A stretch of DNA of 64,000 nt, taken from NCBI RefSeq assembly GCF_025685575.1, contig NZ_JAGSYD010000003.1:186001-250000 (forward strand), read 5' to 3'. Shown here in pieces: positions 43,571 through 51,141 of this stretch; within the stretch, counting starts at the first letter, position 1, and every line of letters starts with the position of its first letter. The notes under the pieces were generated by a model. That model did no database searches and was not told where the DNA came from. It saw nothing but the letters and a program-made list of their open reading frames with translations. Made by a program: the position numbers and the translations under genes. The DNA comes from Granulicella cerasi (lineage in GTDB: Bacteria > Acidobacteriota > Terriglobia > Terriglobales > Acidobacteriaceae).

Positions 43571-45892
43571 CTACTGCACGATGTGAAACATTGCCTGATG
43601 ATCCGCGCGCGAATCGCCACCGACGAACACCGTGTACTCGGTCGGCTCAATCACCTGCTTGCCCTCGTTGTTCCAGAACGACAGCTCATCGAAGCCGAGG
43701 TCGAAGCTCACCGTCTTTGACTCACCGGCCGCAAGCTCTACGCGACGGAAGCCCTTCAGTTCGCGCATCGGCTGCTCCATGCTCGCACCACGATTGCGCA
43801 CATAGCACTGCACGACTTCACTCCCCGCACGCTTGCCGGTGTTCGTCACCGTGGCCGTCGCCGTGATGTGTCCCGCGTGCTGCACATCCTTCAGCATCAG
43901 CTTGTCGCTTGAGAGCTTCACATCCGAGAACGAGAATGTCGTGTACGAAAGCCCGTAGCCAAACGGATACAGCGCGTCATTCGGAGCATCGATGTAGCGC
44001 GAAAGGAAGCGCGAGTTCGGCCCCGGAGGAACGCTCAGATCAGCATCCCCCGTCGGTCGCCCCGTCGGGAACTGTGCGTAATACAACGGTTCCTGGCCCA
44101 CCGTGTACGGGAAGCTCACCGTCAGACGACCGCTCGGCGACGCATCGCCATACAGTACGTTCGCAAGCGCATTGCCCGCCTCCGTTCCCGGAAACCATGC
44201 TTGGAGAATCGCGTCCACATGCTTCGCCGCCCACGTCAGCACCAGCGGACGGCCCGAGAACAACACCAGAACCGTCGGCTTTCCCAGCGCGGCAATCTGC
44301 TCCATCAACTGCTGCTGCGCGCCCGGCAGGTCGAGATGCGCGCGGGCTCCCGCCTCGCCGCTCATCATTGCGTCTTCTCCCAGCGCCATCACAACAACAT
44401 CCGCACCACGCGCTGCATCCAGCGCCGCCGCAAAGCCCGACTCGTCCGTTGACTTGATCTCTACGCCCTTCGCATACGTCAGCGTCGCGCCGCTCTTCGA
44501 CGCACGCGCCTCCATCGCGTCCTTCAGCGTGATCGTGTCGCCCTTGTGGTTCGCGCCACCCCACGAGCCGATCATCTGCATACCGTCATTCGCCAACGGC
44601 CCGATCAGCGCAATCTTCTTCGCGTTCGCCGCCAACGGCAGCACATCATGATCGTTCTTCAGCAGTACAAACGACTCTTCCGCAGCCTTACGCACCAGCG
44701 GACGATGCTCGTCCAGCGCACGCGTCACCTCCGTGCCGCTCGCATACGGATGCTCGAACAAACCGAGCGCAAACTTCACACGCAACACACGGCGCACGGC
44801 CTCATCGACCACGCTCATCGGCACCTTGCCGCTCTTCACCAACGTCGGCAACTCCGCGTCATAGTAGTGCGACATCATGTCCACTTCCACGCCCGCTTCA
44901 AGCGCCTTCTTCGTTGCATCCGCTGCGGTCAGCGCAACGCCATGATGCGTCAACTCCATCACCGCGCTGTAGTCGCTGACCACGAAGCCATCGAAGCCCC
45001 ATGTCTTCCTCAGCAGGTCCGTCATGATGTACGGATTCGCCGTCGAAGGCACACCGTTCAAGCTGTTGAACGCCGACATCATCGTCGCCGCTCCCTCCTG
45101 CACCGCCGCACGATACGGCGGCAGATACACCTGGTGCATACGGCTCAACGACATGTCCGTCGTGTTGTACTCACGTCCACCTTCGGCCGCTCCATACGCC
45201 GCGAAGTGCTTCACGCTCGCAGCGACATGCGAGGTGTCACCAAGGTTCGTGCCCTGATAGCCGTCAATGTAAGCACGCGCCATCGCCGAGCCAAGATACG
45301 GGTCTTCGCCCGCGCCTTCGACGATGCGGCCCCAGCGCGCATCGCGCGCCACGTCCACCATCGGCGAGTAGAACCAGCGAATGCCACCGGTCGTCGCCTC
45401 CGCTGCAGACATCGCAGAAAGATCGCGCACCAGTGCTGTGTCCCAAGTGGAGGCCAGACCCAGCGGCACCGGATAAATCGTGCGGTAGCCATGGATCACA
45501 TCCGCGCCGAAGAGCAGCGGAATATGCAGACGCGACTTCTCCATCGCCGCCTGCTGATAGATGTGCGTCTTCTGCGCGCCAACGATATTCAGCATCGAAC
45601 CGATGCCGCCGTTGCCCGCGAGCTTCAGAGGATCGATCCCCAGCTTCGCATCCGGGTTATCGGCCACCTGCTTGTTGTCCGCCGAAGGCAGCACGTTCTG
45701 CCCCATATCGTTGTACTGCACGAGCTGGCCGATCTTCTCTTCCAGCGTCATCTGCTTCAGCAACGCGTTCACGCGACGCTCAATCTCCGGCGACGCCAAC
45801 TGCGCGTTCGCAGGCTTCACCTGCTGCGCGGCCAGAGACAACGAAACACACACCGCCGAGGTGGCCACGACTCCACGCCAATTCCACTTCAT
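43571..45892 (-). CDS. bglX: Glycoside hydrolase family 3 beta-glucosidase (BglX type)
   Basis: 773-residue secreted glucosidase with signal peptide ending near SLAAQ. The GH3 N-terminal domain (about 30-370) contains MDVARDARWGRI and the nucleophile Asp in VVSDYSAV (D307). The C-terminal alpha/beta domain (about 390-620) has VVVMALGEDAMMSGEA, and an FnIII-like domain (about 660-760, HITATATVTNTGKRAGSEVVQCYV) ends the protein. It cleaves terminal beta-glucosyl or related residues from oligosaccharides. A PurR/LacI-type palindrome lies 119 bases upstream of its start. Confidence 0.93.
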   Translation of the reverse strand: MKWNWRGVVATSAVCVSLSLAAQQVKPANAQLASPEIERRVNALLKQMTLEEKIGQLVQYNDMGQNVLPSADNKQVADNPDAKLGIDPLKLAGNGGIGSMLNIVGAQKTHIYQQAAMEKSRLHIPLLFGADVIHGYRTIYPVPLGLASTWDTALVRDLSAMSAAEATTGGIRWFYSPMVDVARDARWGRIVEGAGEDPYLGSAMARAYIDGYQGTNLGDTSHVAASVKHFAAYGAAEGGREYNTTDMSLSRMHQVYLPPYRAAVQEGAATMMSAFNSLNGVPSTANPYIMTDLLRKTWGFDGFVVSDYSAVMELTHHGVALTAADATKKALEAGVEVDMMSHYYDAELPTLVKSGKVPMSVVDEAVRRVLRVKFALGLFEHPYASGTEVTRALDEHRPLVRKAAEESFVLLKNDHDVLPLAANAKKIALIGPLANDGMQMIGSWGGANHKGDTITLKDAMEARASKSGATLTYAKGVEIKSTDESGFAAALDAARGADVVVMALGEDAMMSGEAGARAHLDLPGAQQQLMEQIAALGKPTVLVLFSGRPLVLTWAAKHVDAILQAWFPGTEAGNALANVLYGDASPSGRLTVSFPYTVGQEPLYYAQFPTGRPTGDADLSVPPGPNSRFLSRYIDAPNDALYPFGYGLSYTTFSFSDVKLSSDKLMLKDVQHAGHITATATVTNTGKRAGSEVVQCYVRNRGASMEQPMRELKGFRRVELAAGESKTVSFDLGFDELSFWNNEGKQVIEPTEYTVFVGGDSRADHQAMFHIVQ

Positions 45893-46010
45893 ACCCGATA
45901 CGCTCCTGAGAAATGAGACGCTTCACTCCCGGCACCTCGCGCAAGCGAGGCGAAGCCAGTTTGCAGCAATCTCCAACGCATAGCATTGTGAACGCTCCGA
46001 CGTACATTAG

Positions 46011-46022
46011 GCAAACGTTTGC
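46011..46022. promoter_or_regulatory. LacI-family operator-like palindrome upstream of bglX
   Basis: GCAAACGTTTGC is a perfect 12-base palindrome identical to the core of the PurR/LacI-family box. On the minus strand it overlaps a possible -35 (TTGCCT) with CACAAT 18 bases on. The nearest minus-strand gene is the GH3 glucosidase. No LacI-family gene is in the window. Confidence 0.65.
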
Positions 46023-46148
46023 TCCAGATTGCCCGATCCCCCAAACGTTGCAGCCGCTTTGCCAGAAATTTGCAGCGCTTCACACCGCCTCTCGCTACTC
46101 TGTCCGCAGACACACCCGCAATCCCAATTCAACGAACAAAGAGGTCCT

Positions 46149-47135
46149 GTGAAACGCTGGTCCCTGCATGTCCTGTTGTCTTCTGTCGTGGCGATGTTCT
46201 TCTCTGCGCTCTCCGCGCAGAGCCAAACCGTTTACACCTTCCCCGATGACGGCTTCACGCCCGTCTACACCTTCATCAACTCAGCCACCAAAACGCTCGA
46301 CATGACCATGTATGAGCTCGTCGATACCACCGCGCAGAATGATCTGATTGCGCTCGCACAAAAGGGCGTCGTCGTTCGCGTCATCCTCGACCAGAACCTC
46401 GAGAAGACCAAGAACACGCCCGCCTACAACGCGCTTACTGCCGCAGGCATTAGCGTTCACTGGGCCAACACCACCTATCACGCGACGCACCAGAAGACCA
46501 TCACCGTCGACAAGACCACGTCGATGATCCTCAGCGCCAACCTCACAAGTCAGTACTACTCCGACACGCGAGACTTTGCCGTCGTCACGACAAACTCCTC
46601 GAACGTCTCGGCGATCGAAGCCACCTTCAACAAGGACTTCACCGACACCGCCTGGACACCCAGCAAGGCGTACTCGCTCATCTGGTCGCCGACCGACTCC
46701 GACGCCGATCTGCTTGCGATCATCAACAGCGCCAGCTACACGCTGACCGTGGAGACCGAAGAGATCAGCGCATCGGACATCGTCACGGCGCTCGAGAATG
46801 CAGCCAAGCGCGGCGTCGTCGTGAAGCTCATCATGACCAACGATGACAACCAGTACGCCTCGGAGTTCAACGCACTCACCGCCGCAGGCGTCAGCGTGCA
46901 CACCTTCAAGGACAGCACCTCAGTTCTTTACATCCACGCCAAGGTGACCATCGCCGACGCTGGCTATAGCGGTGCACAGAACGTTTTCTGCGGATCGGAA
47001 AACTACTCCACGGCATCGCTCAAGGAGAACCGCGAACTCGGCATCGTGATGGCGACCAGCGCGCTCGTGACGAAGTTCAACAACGTGCTGCTGACTGATT
47101 ACGCGAACTCGACAGTGTGGGTGCCGACAAGCTAG
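46149..47135 (+). CDS. Secreted phospholipase D-like protein
   Basis: 328-residue exported protein, starting at a GTG behind AAAGAGG and with a signal peptide ending near ALSAQS. Two HKD motifs are present: H114-x-K116-x4-D121 (HQKTITVD) and H263-x-K265-x4-D (HAKVTIAD), each with downstream asparagine and glutamate-rich stretches (SANL and GSENY). This is the complete PLD active site. Members hydrolyse phosphodiester bonds in phospholipids or nucleic acids; the secreted form without a lipid-binding domain may be a nuclease or phospholipase. A bidirectional terminator follows. Confidence 0.9.
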   Translation: MKRWSLHVLLSSVVAMFFSALSAQSQTVYTFPDDGFTPVYTFINSATKTLDMTMYELVDTTAQNDLIALAQKGVVVRVILDQNLEKTKNTPAYNALTAAGISVHWANTTYHATHQKTITVDKTTSMILSANLTSQYYSDTRDFAVVTTNSSNVSAIEATFNKDFTDTAWTPSKAYSLIWSPTDSDADLLAIINSASYTLTVETEEISASDIVTALENAAKRGVVVKLIMTNDDNQYASEFNALTAAGVSVHTFKDSTSVLYIHAKVTIADAGYSGAQNVFCGSENYSTASLKENRELGIVMATSALVTKFNNVLLTDYANSTVWVPTS

Positions 47136-47167
47136 AGCCGTTGTAAATATTCAGTCGCAAATAGAAA

Positions 47168-47203
47168 GAACGGAGGCCGCCGATGATCGGGCGGCCTTCG
47201 TTC
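47168..47203. terminator. Bidirectional terminator
   Basis: A 14-bp stem (47168-47181 with 47190-47203, one G-U pair) and 8-base loop, between the convergent PLD and zinc-ribbon genes. Confidence 0.88.
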
Positions 47204-47242
47204 TCTACTTATGACTTACGACTTCCCACGTACGACTCTGCA

Positions 47243-47551
47243 TCAATCCAAATCGAAATCCCGCAACGGCTTGCCCGTCAGCGGCGACTCCTTGGCCTTT
47301 TTCACGGCTTCGGCGAACTTCTTCGCCATCAGGTCGTCTTTGTTCTTCTCCGCGTGAACGGACTGCGCGAAGAGCGACTCACGACGAGCATCCTGTTCCT
47401 TCAGCGCGCGGGCCGCAGCGCCAAGATCGTCGAAGGTCTTCTTGCGCGGCGCGGCCGTGTGCGAGATCACCGAACGGCTTACCGGGTCAATCTTTAACAT
47501 GCCACCACAGTCCGGGCACATCACTTCAAATGGCTGGTCACTCAATCCCAT
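47243..47551 (-). CDS. Small zinc-ribbon-like protein
   Basis: 102-residue protein starting MGLSDQPFEVMCPDCGGML. The N-terminal CPDCGG is half of a zinc ribbon; no second CxxC follows, so metal binding would need a dimer or it is degenerate. The rest is helical and charged (about 40-95), rich in Lys, Ala and Glu. Function is unknown; similar proteins occur singly in acidobacterial genomes. An upstream frame to 47611 is not favoured. Confidence 0.65.
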   Translation of the reverse strand: MGLSDQPFEVMCPDCGGMLKIDPVSRSVISHTAAPRKKTFDDLGAAARALKEQDARRESLFAQSVHAEKNKDDLMAKKFAEAVKKAKESPLTGKPLRDFDLD

Positions 47552-47681
47552 CGCACACTCTCCGAGAGCTAGTGTAGCTCTCTCGGTTTTTCCGCATCCG
47601 CATGTCGCCAAAAATCTCTATCAGGCACAAACGATGGGTCGGTCTACGCAGGGCACGAACTGTAGTTCAGGTCTGTGCGTG

Positions 47682-47853
47682 AATCACGAACGATCGCTCA
47701 ATCTGTATCAATCACGAACGAACTCTCGATCCGTATAAATCACGAGCCTTCATTCAATCTGTGAGAATCACGAGCGATCACTCAATCTGTGAGAATCACG
47801 AACGGCCGTTCTATCTCCGCGAGAATCACGGACGGCCGTTCTATCTACGCGAG
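47682..47853. repeat. 28-base tandem palindromic repeat array (six units)
   Basis: AATCACG recurs at 47682, 47710, 47738, 47766, 47794 and 47824, i.e. four exact 28-base steps then one of 30. Each unit has a partly palindromic core right after it, such as GAACGATCGCTC, GAGCGATCACTC and the perfect palindrome GAACGGCCGTTC. It lies in the 413-base gap between the zinc-ribbon gene and the Imm-like gene and has no spacers. Confidence 0.85.
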
Positions 47854-47867
47854 GTGCGAATGGTAGG

Positions 47868-47921
47868 TCGGGGCTTCAGCCCCGACATTTGAGTTTGGGT
47901 AAGAAAGCGGCTTCAGCCGCT
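47868..47921. repeat. Twin REP-like hairpins with TTCA loops
   Basis: TCGGGGC-TTCA-GCCCCGA (47868-47885) and AGCGGC-TTCA-GCCGCT (47906-47921) lie 20 bases apart, directly after the tandem array. The identical loops suggest related REP-like elements. Confidence 0.75.
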
Positions 47922-47964
47922 GAGGTAGCGCCCGCCCCAGAGGGCCGCGCTACATCGCACAGCA

Positions 47965-48189
47965 CTAGTAGCGACGATAGCCCTGCGGCACCGGCACGTA
48001 TACGTAGCGGGGCGTCGAACGCAAAGCCCATACCAGCGCAAAGATCCAGCCGATCACCGTCCAGCCAAAAAACAGGTTGATGAGAAAGATCGCGAACTTA
48101 TGCTGCGAGTCACGCAGCAACGCGATGATGGTCGGCAGAAAGTGGATCGCTCCAAACGGCAGAAGAAAGATTGCAAACAGAACGTGCAT
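47965..48189 (-). CDS. Small membrane protein, superinfection-immunity (Imm)-like
   Basis: 74-residue protein with two hydrophobic segments (HVLFAIFLLPFGAIHFLPTIIAL and FAIFLINLFFGWTVIGWIFALVWAL) and the central RDSQHKFAIFLIN. The conserved pattern H/LP..IA ... N..FGWT.IGWI.AL.WAL matches the T4 Imm-like family, whose phage members block DNA injection. Chromosomal homologs are widespread and usually of unproven role. The C-terminus is Tyr/Pro-rich. It lies next to the palindromic array. Confidence 0.75.
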   Translation of the reverse strand: MHVLFAIFLLPFGAIHFLPTIIALLRDSQHKFAIFLINLFFGWTVIGWIFALVWALRSTPRYVYVPVPQGYRRY

Positions 48190-48238
48190 TACGTTCTCCT
48201 CTCAGCCATCTATACGCAGACTCGCGACGAACAGTTCC

Positions 48239-49870
48239 CTAGAGGAAAAGTACGCGATGCCCCGGACACTCCAGCCCGGCGTACTCGACGAGGGTGTCGA
48301 GCAGTGAGCCCTCGTCCTTCGCCAGGAACCACGCGCCCGCGAGTACGCGTTCCTGCAAGTGGCCGTCCGGTAGCAAATGCAGCATGATCGCTGCCGCGTG
48401 CTTGCGCAGCGAAGCTTCCTTCTGCAGCTCGAAGCTCGCCGCCATGCGGCGCAGACGGTTCATCTGGTACCGCATCTTGCTCGCCGAAACACCAGCAGCC
48501 TTCGCCAACTCGGCGTTCAGACCTTCAGCATATTCGGTCAGCGCGGTCAGCTCCGCGTCCATCGCATTGCCCACGGCGGCGAGCTTGCGCTTGGCCTCGA
48601 TCGGCAGCGCGCGCGCGCCAAACTTCAGCGCCAGTGCATCCACCGTCTTCGCGTCCCACACGCCGCGCACATCGACTTCATGCTGCTCCATCACCTTCGC
48701 GATGGTGGGCTCGATTAGCGTCGCCGACAAGCGCGGCAGCACCGGCGTGATGCGTCCGAGCAACTGCTCGAAGACCACAGCGGACTGCGCAAAGTACGCA
48801 ACCTCGGCCGGTCCGCCGACATAAGCGGCGGTCGGCAGAATTGTGTCCTGAAACACCGGACGCAGCAGCGCGTTCGGGCTGATGCGCTCGGGCTCAGCGG
48901 CGAGAATCGCGAGTAGGTCGGCGGTCGAATACGTCTTCGCGCCGGCCTTCCATTCATCACCACTGCGCTTCAGCGCCTGGCGGGCGCCGGTCTCGGCGTC
49001 AAGCAGGAAAAGCAGAGAATGCCCCGCCGCGACAAGCACCTGCGCGTGGAAGCCCTGCGACTCCAGCTCGCTCGTGCGCGTCAGCAGCGCAGCTTCCAAC
49101 TCCGCAGCGTTTTCGATCGCGCCACGTAGCGCCTTCGCGCCCAGCGCATGAAACTCTCGTCCGGCCGCGTCCATCACGATCAGGCCGAACGGCGCGAACA
49201 CCTTCGTCAGCAGCTTGCCGAAGGCCGACGCCAGCGTTTCGCCCGCGGCATAAGCCTCGCGCAGCGTGTCGGCAAACGGCCCCCACGCAAACAGGTCGCA
49301 GGCATAATCGAGGCGCGCATCCAGCGTTCCTTCCGCGTCGATGGGCAAACCACCCACCGGCACAGGACGCTCCGCCTTCAGGTCGAGCGAGATCGTTTCC
49401 ACCTCAGTCTTCGTCAAAAACGCAGCCTGATCGACCTCCGCGAGATCATGGTCTTCGCTCGCCAGCCAGAACACCGGCACATGCTCTCGACCACTCGCTT
49501 CGGTCGCATCCTTCGCCTTACGAATCGCCGTCGAGGCCTTCAGCAGCGTGAGCAGCGGACCACCAAACAAACCTACCTGCTGGCCGGTCACCACGGTTGC
49601 CGCGCCTTCGCGCAGCTTCTCGATGTTGGCCAGCGCCGCTTCGCCCGCCGCAAACTTCGTCGCCTGGATCTTCAGCGCATCGGCAAGCGCCCCGCGGTGC
49701 TCCGCAGGCAGCGTGGGCGACTGCATCGCCCAATCATTTGTGAACGGTTTGGCCGGATACCACTCCGCGAGCGATTGACGCGCAGCATCATTCGTCGCGC
49801 CTTCACAAAAGGCACGGAAAAGCGCGCTCGTTCCTGGTACATGCGAAATGGGGAAACACTCAGCCGTCAT
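48239..49870 (-). CDS. bshC: Bacillithiol biosynthesis cysteine-adding enzyme
   Basis: 543-residue cytosolic enzyme that joins cysteine to GlcN-malate, the last step of bacillithiol synthesis. Diagnostic parts are VVTGQQVGLFGGPLLTLLKA (about 92-111), VFWLASEDHDLAEVDQ (about 131-146) and YVGGPAEVAYFAQ (about 345-357). A C-terminal coiled coil (about 440-510) matches the known dimer arms. No bshA or bshB lies in the window. The neighbouring NUDIX gene is divergent and shares a 105-base gap. Confidence 0.93.
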   Translation of the reverse strand: MTAECFPISHVPGTSALFRAFCEGATNDAARQSLAEWYPAKPFTNDWAMQSPTLPAEHRGALADALKIQATKFAAGEAALANIEKLREGAATVVTGQQVGLFGGPLLTLLKASTAIRKAKDATEASGREHVPVFWLASEDHDLAEVDQAAFLTKTEVETISLDLKAERPVPVGGLPIDAEGTLDARLDYACDLFAWGPFADTLREAYAAGETLASAFGKLLTKVFAPFGLIVMDAAGREFHALGAKALRGAIENAAELEAALLTRTSELESQGFHAQVLVAAGHSLLFLLDAETGARQALKRSGDEWKAGAKTYSTADLLAILAAEPERISPNALLRPVFQDTILPTAAYVGGPAEVAYFAQSAVVFEQLLGRITPVLPRLSATLIEPTIAKVMEQHEVDVRGVWDAKTVDALALKFGARALPIEAKRKLAAVGNAMDAELTALTEYAEGLNAELAKAAGVSASKMRYQMNRLRRMAASFELQKEASLRKHAAAIMLHLLPDGHLQERVLAGAWFLAKDEGSLLDTLVEYAGLECPGHRVLFL

Positions 49871-49975
49871 CGTTACTAGTTTCTCATCCTGTCCACGTTT
49901 GGATGCACCCGATGCGGTCGCGATGCGAACATTTTCAGGGCCATCTAAGGGTGACGCATCGTTTACGGTATCTGC

Positions 49976-50629
49976 ATGGCGAAAACATCGACTCCCCCCG
50001 CAAAGAAGCAGGCCAAGAAGACCGCGCGCAAGCCCGCAGCCGTTACCTCGAACGACAAACCGCTGGCAGGAAAGACCTTACGCGGCAAGGCCAAGGTGCT
50101 CTCCAGCAAGAATGTCTATCAGGGCAAGGTCTTCTGGGTAACGCGCGATGAAGTGCAGGAGCCCGGCGGCGTCACCGCCACGCGCGACGTCATTCGCCAC
50201 AACGGCTCGGTCGTCATCCTGGCGGTGGACACGAAGTCGAACCCCAGAGACCCCGGCATTCTGCTCATCCGCCAGTACCGCCACGCCGCCGACCAGTTCC
50301 TGCTCGAACTCCCCGCCGGCCGCATCGAGAAGGGCGAGAAGCTCATCCCCGCCGCCAAGCGCGAGCTGATCGAAGAAACCGGCTACCGCGCCAAGAAATG
50401 GTCGGTCCACACGAAGTACTTCGCCAGCCCCGGCTTCCTCTCTGAGGCCATGCACATTCTGCTGGCCGAAGACCTTACGCTCGGCGAAGCCAAGCCCGAA
50501 GAAGACGAGAAGATCGAGCTGCACATGACTCCCCTGAGTGAAGTGCTGCGCCTCATCCATGCAGGCAAAATCCACGACGGCAAGACGCTCATCGGCGTGC
50601 TGCTCTACGCCTCGCTGCGTCGCAAATAA
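49976..50629 (+). CDS. NUDIX hydrolase (ADP-ribose pyrophosphatase-like)
   Basis: 217-residue hydrolase. The Nudix box is GRIEKGEKLIPAAKRELIEETGY, fitting G-x5-E-x7-REUxEExGU. Upstream RDVIRHNGSVVILAVD and the ARQY-like RQYRHAADQFLLELPAG resemble ADP-ribose pyrophosphatase (NudF/YqiE) enzymes. The N-terminus is unusually lysine/alanine-rich (about 1-40: KTSTPPAKKQAKKTARKPA) and probably disordered. It likely removes ADP-ribose or similar nucleotides. Confidence 0.9.
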   Translation: MAKTSTPPAKKQAKKTARKPAAVTSNDKPLAGKTLRGKAKVLSSKNVYQGKVFWVTRDEVQEPGGVTATRDVIRHNGSVVILAVDTKSNPRDPGILLIRQYRHAADQFLLELPAGRIEKGEKLIPAAKRELIEETGYRAKKWSVHTKYFASPGFLSEAMHILLAEDLTLGEAKPEEDEKIELHMTPLSEVLRLIHAGKIHDGKTLIGVLLYASLRRK

Positions 50630-50667
50630 GGGTTCCAGCAGCTCGCGTACAACGACCTATTGGATTG

Positions 50668-50696
50668 TGCCAATTTTGTTGCCTCCAAAATTGGCA
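50668..50696. repeat. Perfect 11-bp inverted repeat downstream of the NUDIX gene
   Basis: TGCCAATTTTG (50668-50678) and CAAAATTGGCA (50686-50696) with the 7-base loop TTGCCTC. No T-run follows, so it could be an operator or weak terminator of the NUDIX gene. Confidence 0.7.
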
Positions 50697-50750
50697 TCCT
50701 GAAAACAATTAGCGTTTTCTTACATTGCCAAGCAACCAGATATGCCGAAA

Positions 50751-50809
50751 CCCGTCATGCTTATGCACAGTGAGCGGCTTTGCCGCTTGCTGACACATAG
50801 CATGACGGG
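50751..50809 (+). promoter_or_regulatory. Long hairpin in the cspA leader
   Basis: The outer stem CCCGTCATGCT/AGCATGACGGG is perfect; then ATG/CAT and CAG/CTG pairs lead to the inner stem AGCGGC-TTT-GCCGCT. The fold ends 13 bases before the cold-shock ATG. Confidence 0.8.
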
Positions 50810-50822
50810 ACAAGGCACTCCG

Positions 50823-51038
50823 ATGGCGCAATACAAAGGCACGGTCAAGTGGTTTAACAACGCAAAAGGGTTTGGTTTCCTCGGCCGAACTGAAGGTCCG
50901 GACGTTTTCGTCCACTACAGCTCCATCCAAATGGACGGCTATCGCGGTCTGAAGGAAGGCGATGAGGTAGAGTTCGACATCATCCAGGGCGAAAAGGGCC
51001 CGCAAGCCGATCAGGTCATCGTGATCAAGGCCGATTAG
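50823..51038 (+). CDS. Cold-shock protein (CspA family)
   Basis: 71-residue single-stranded nucleic-acid-binding protein. RNP1 KGFGFL and RNP2 VFVHYS are intact in [16 protein letters not shown] and [12 protein letters not shown]. The family melts RNA structure in the cold or acts as a general transcription chaperone. The ATG at 50823 is chosen by homology; a frame from 50742 reads through the leader hairpin. Long structured leaders are known for cspA genes, and a terminator (51064-51116) follows. Confidence 0.95.
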   Translation: MAQYKGTVKWFNNAKGFGFLGRTEGPDVFVHYSSIQMDGYRGLKEGDEVEFDIIQGEKGPQADQVIVIKAD

Positions 51039-51063
51039 TTCGCGATCCACATAGGTTTTGGCG

Positions 51064-51116
51064 AAAGCCCGGGAGCCGCATCCTACAATCACAGGATGCG
51101 CCGCTGCCGGGCTTTT
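51064..51116 (+). terminator. Nested terminator of the cold-shock gene
   Basis: Outer stem AAAGCCCGG/CCGGGCTTT and inner stem GCATCCT/AGGATGC in one structure, followed by TTTT. It spans the start of a spurious frame at 51058. Confidence 0.82.
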
Positions 51117-51141
51117 GCCGCGTCTGCGCGCCGATGGAACT

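Noticed and set aside
44546..45916. Long open frame opposite bglX
   Set aside because: Extreme His/Arg composition, typical of a shadow frame.
47682..47853. Possible CRISPR array
   Set aside because: The units follow one another without spacers, vary in their cores and no cas gene is near.
50742..50822. N-terminal extension of the cold-shock protein
   Set aside because: Family proteins begin at [11 protein letters not shown]; the extension coincides with the leader hairpin.
51058..51141. Longer N-terminus for PolX
   Set aside because: It lies inside the cold-shock terminator hairpin and matches nothing in PolX.
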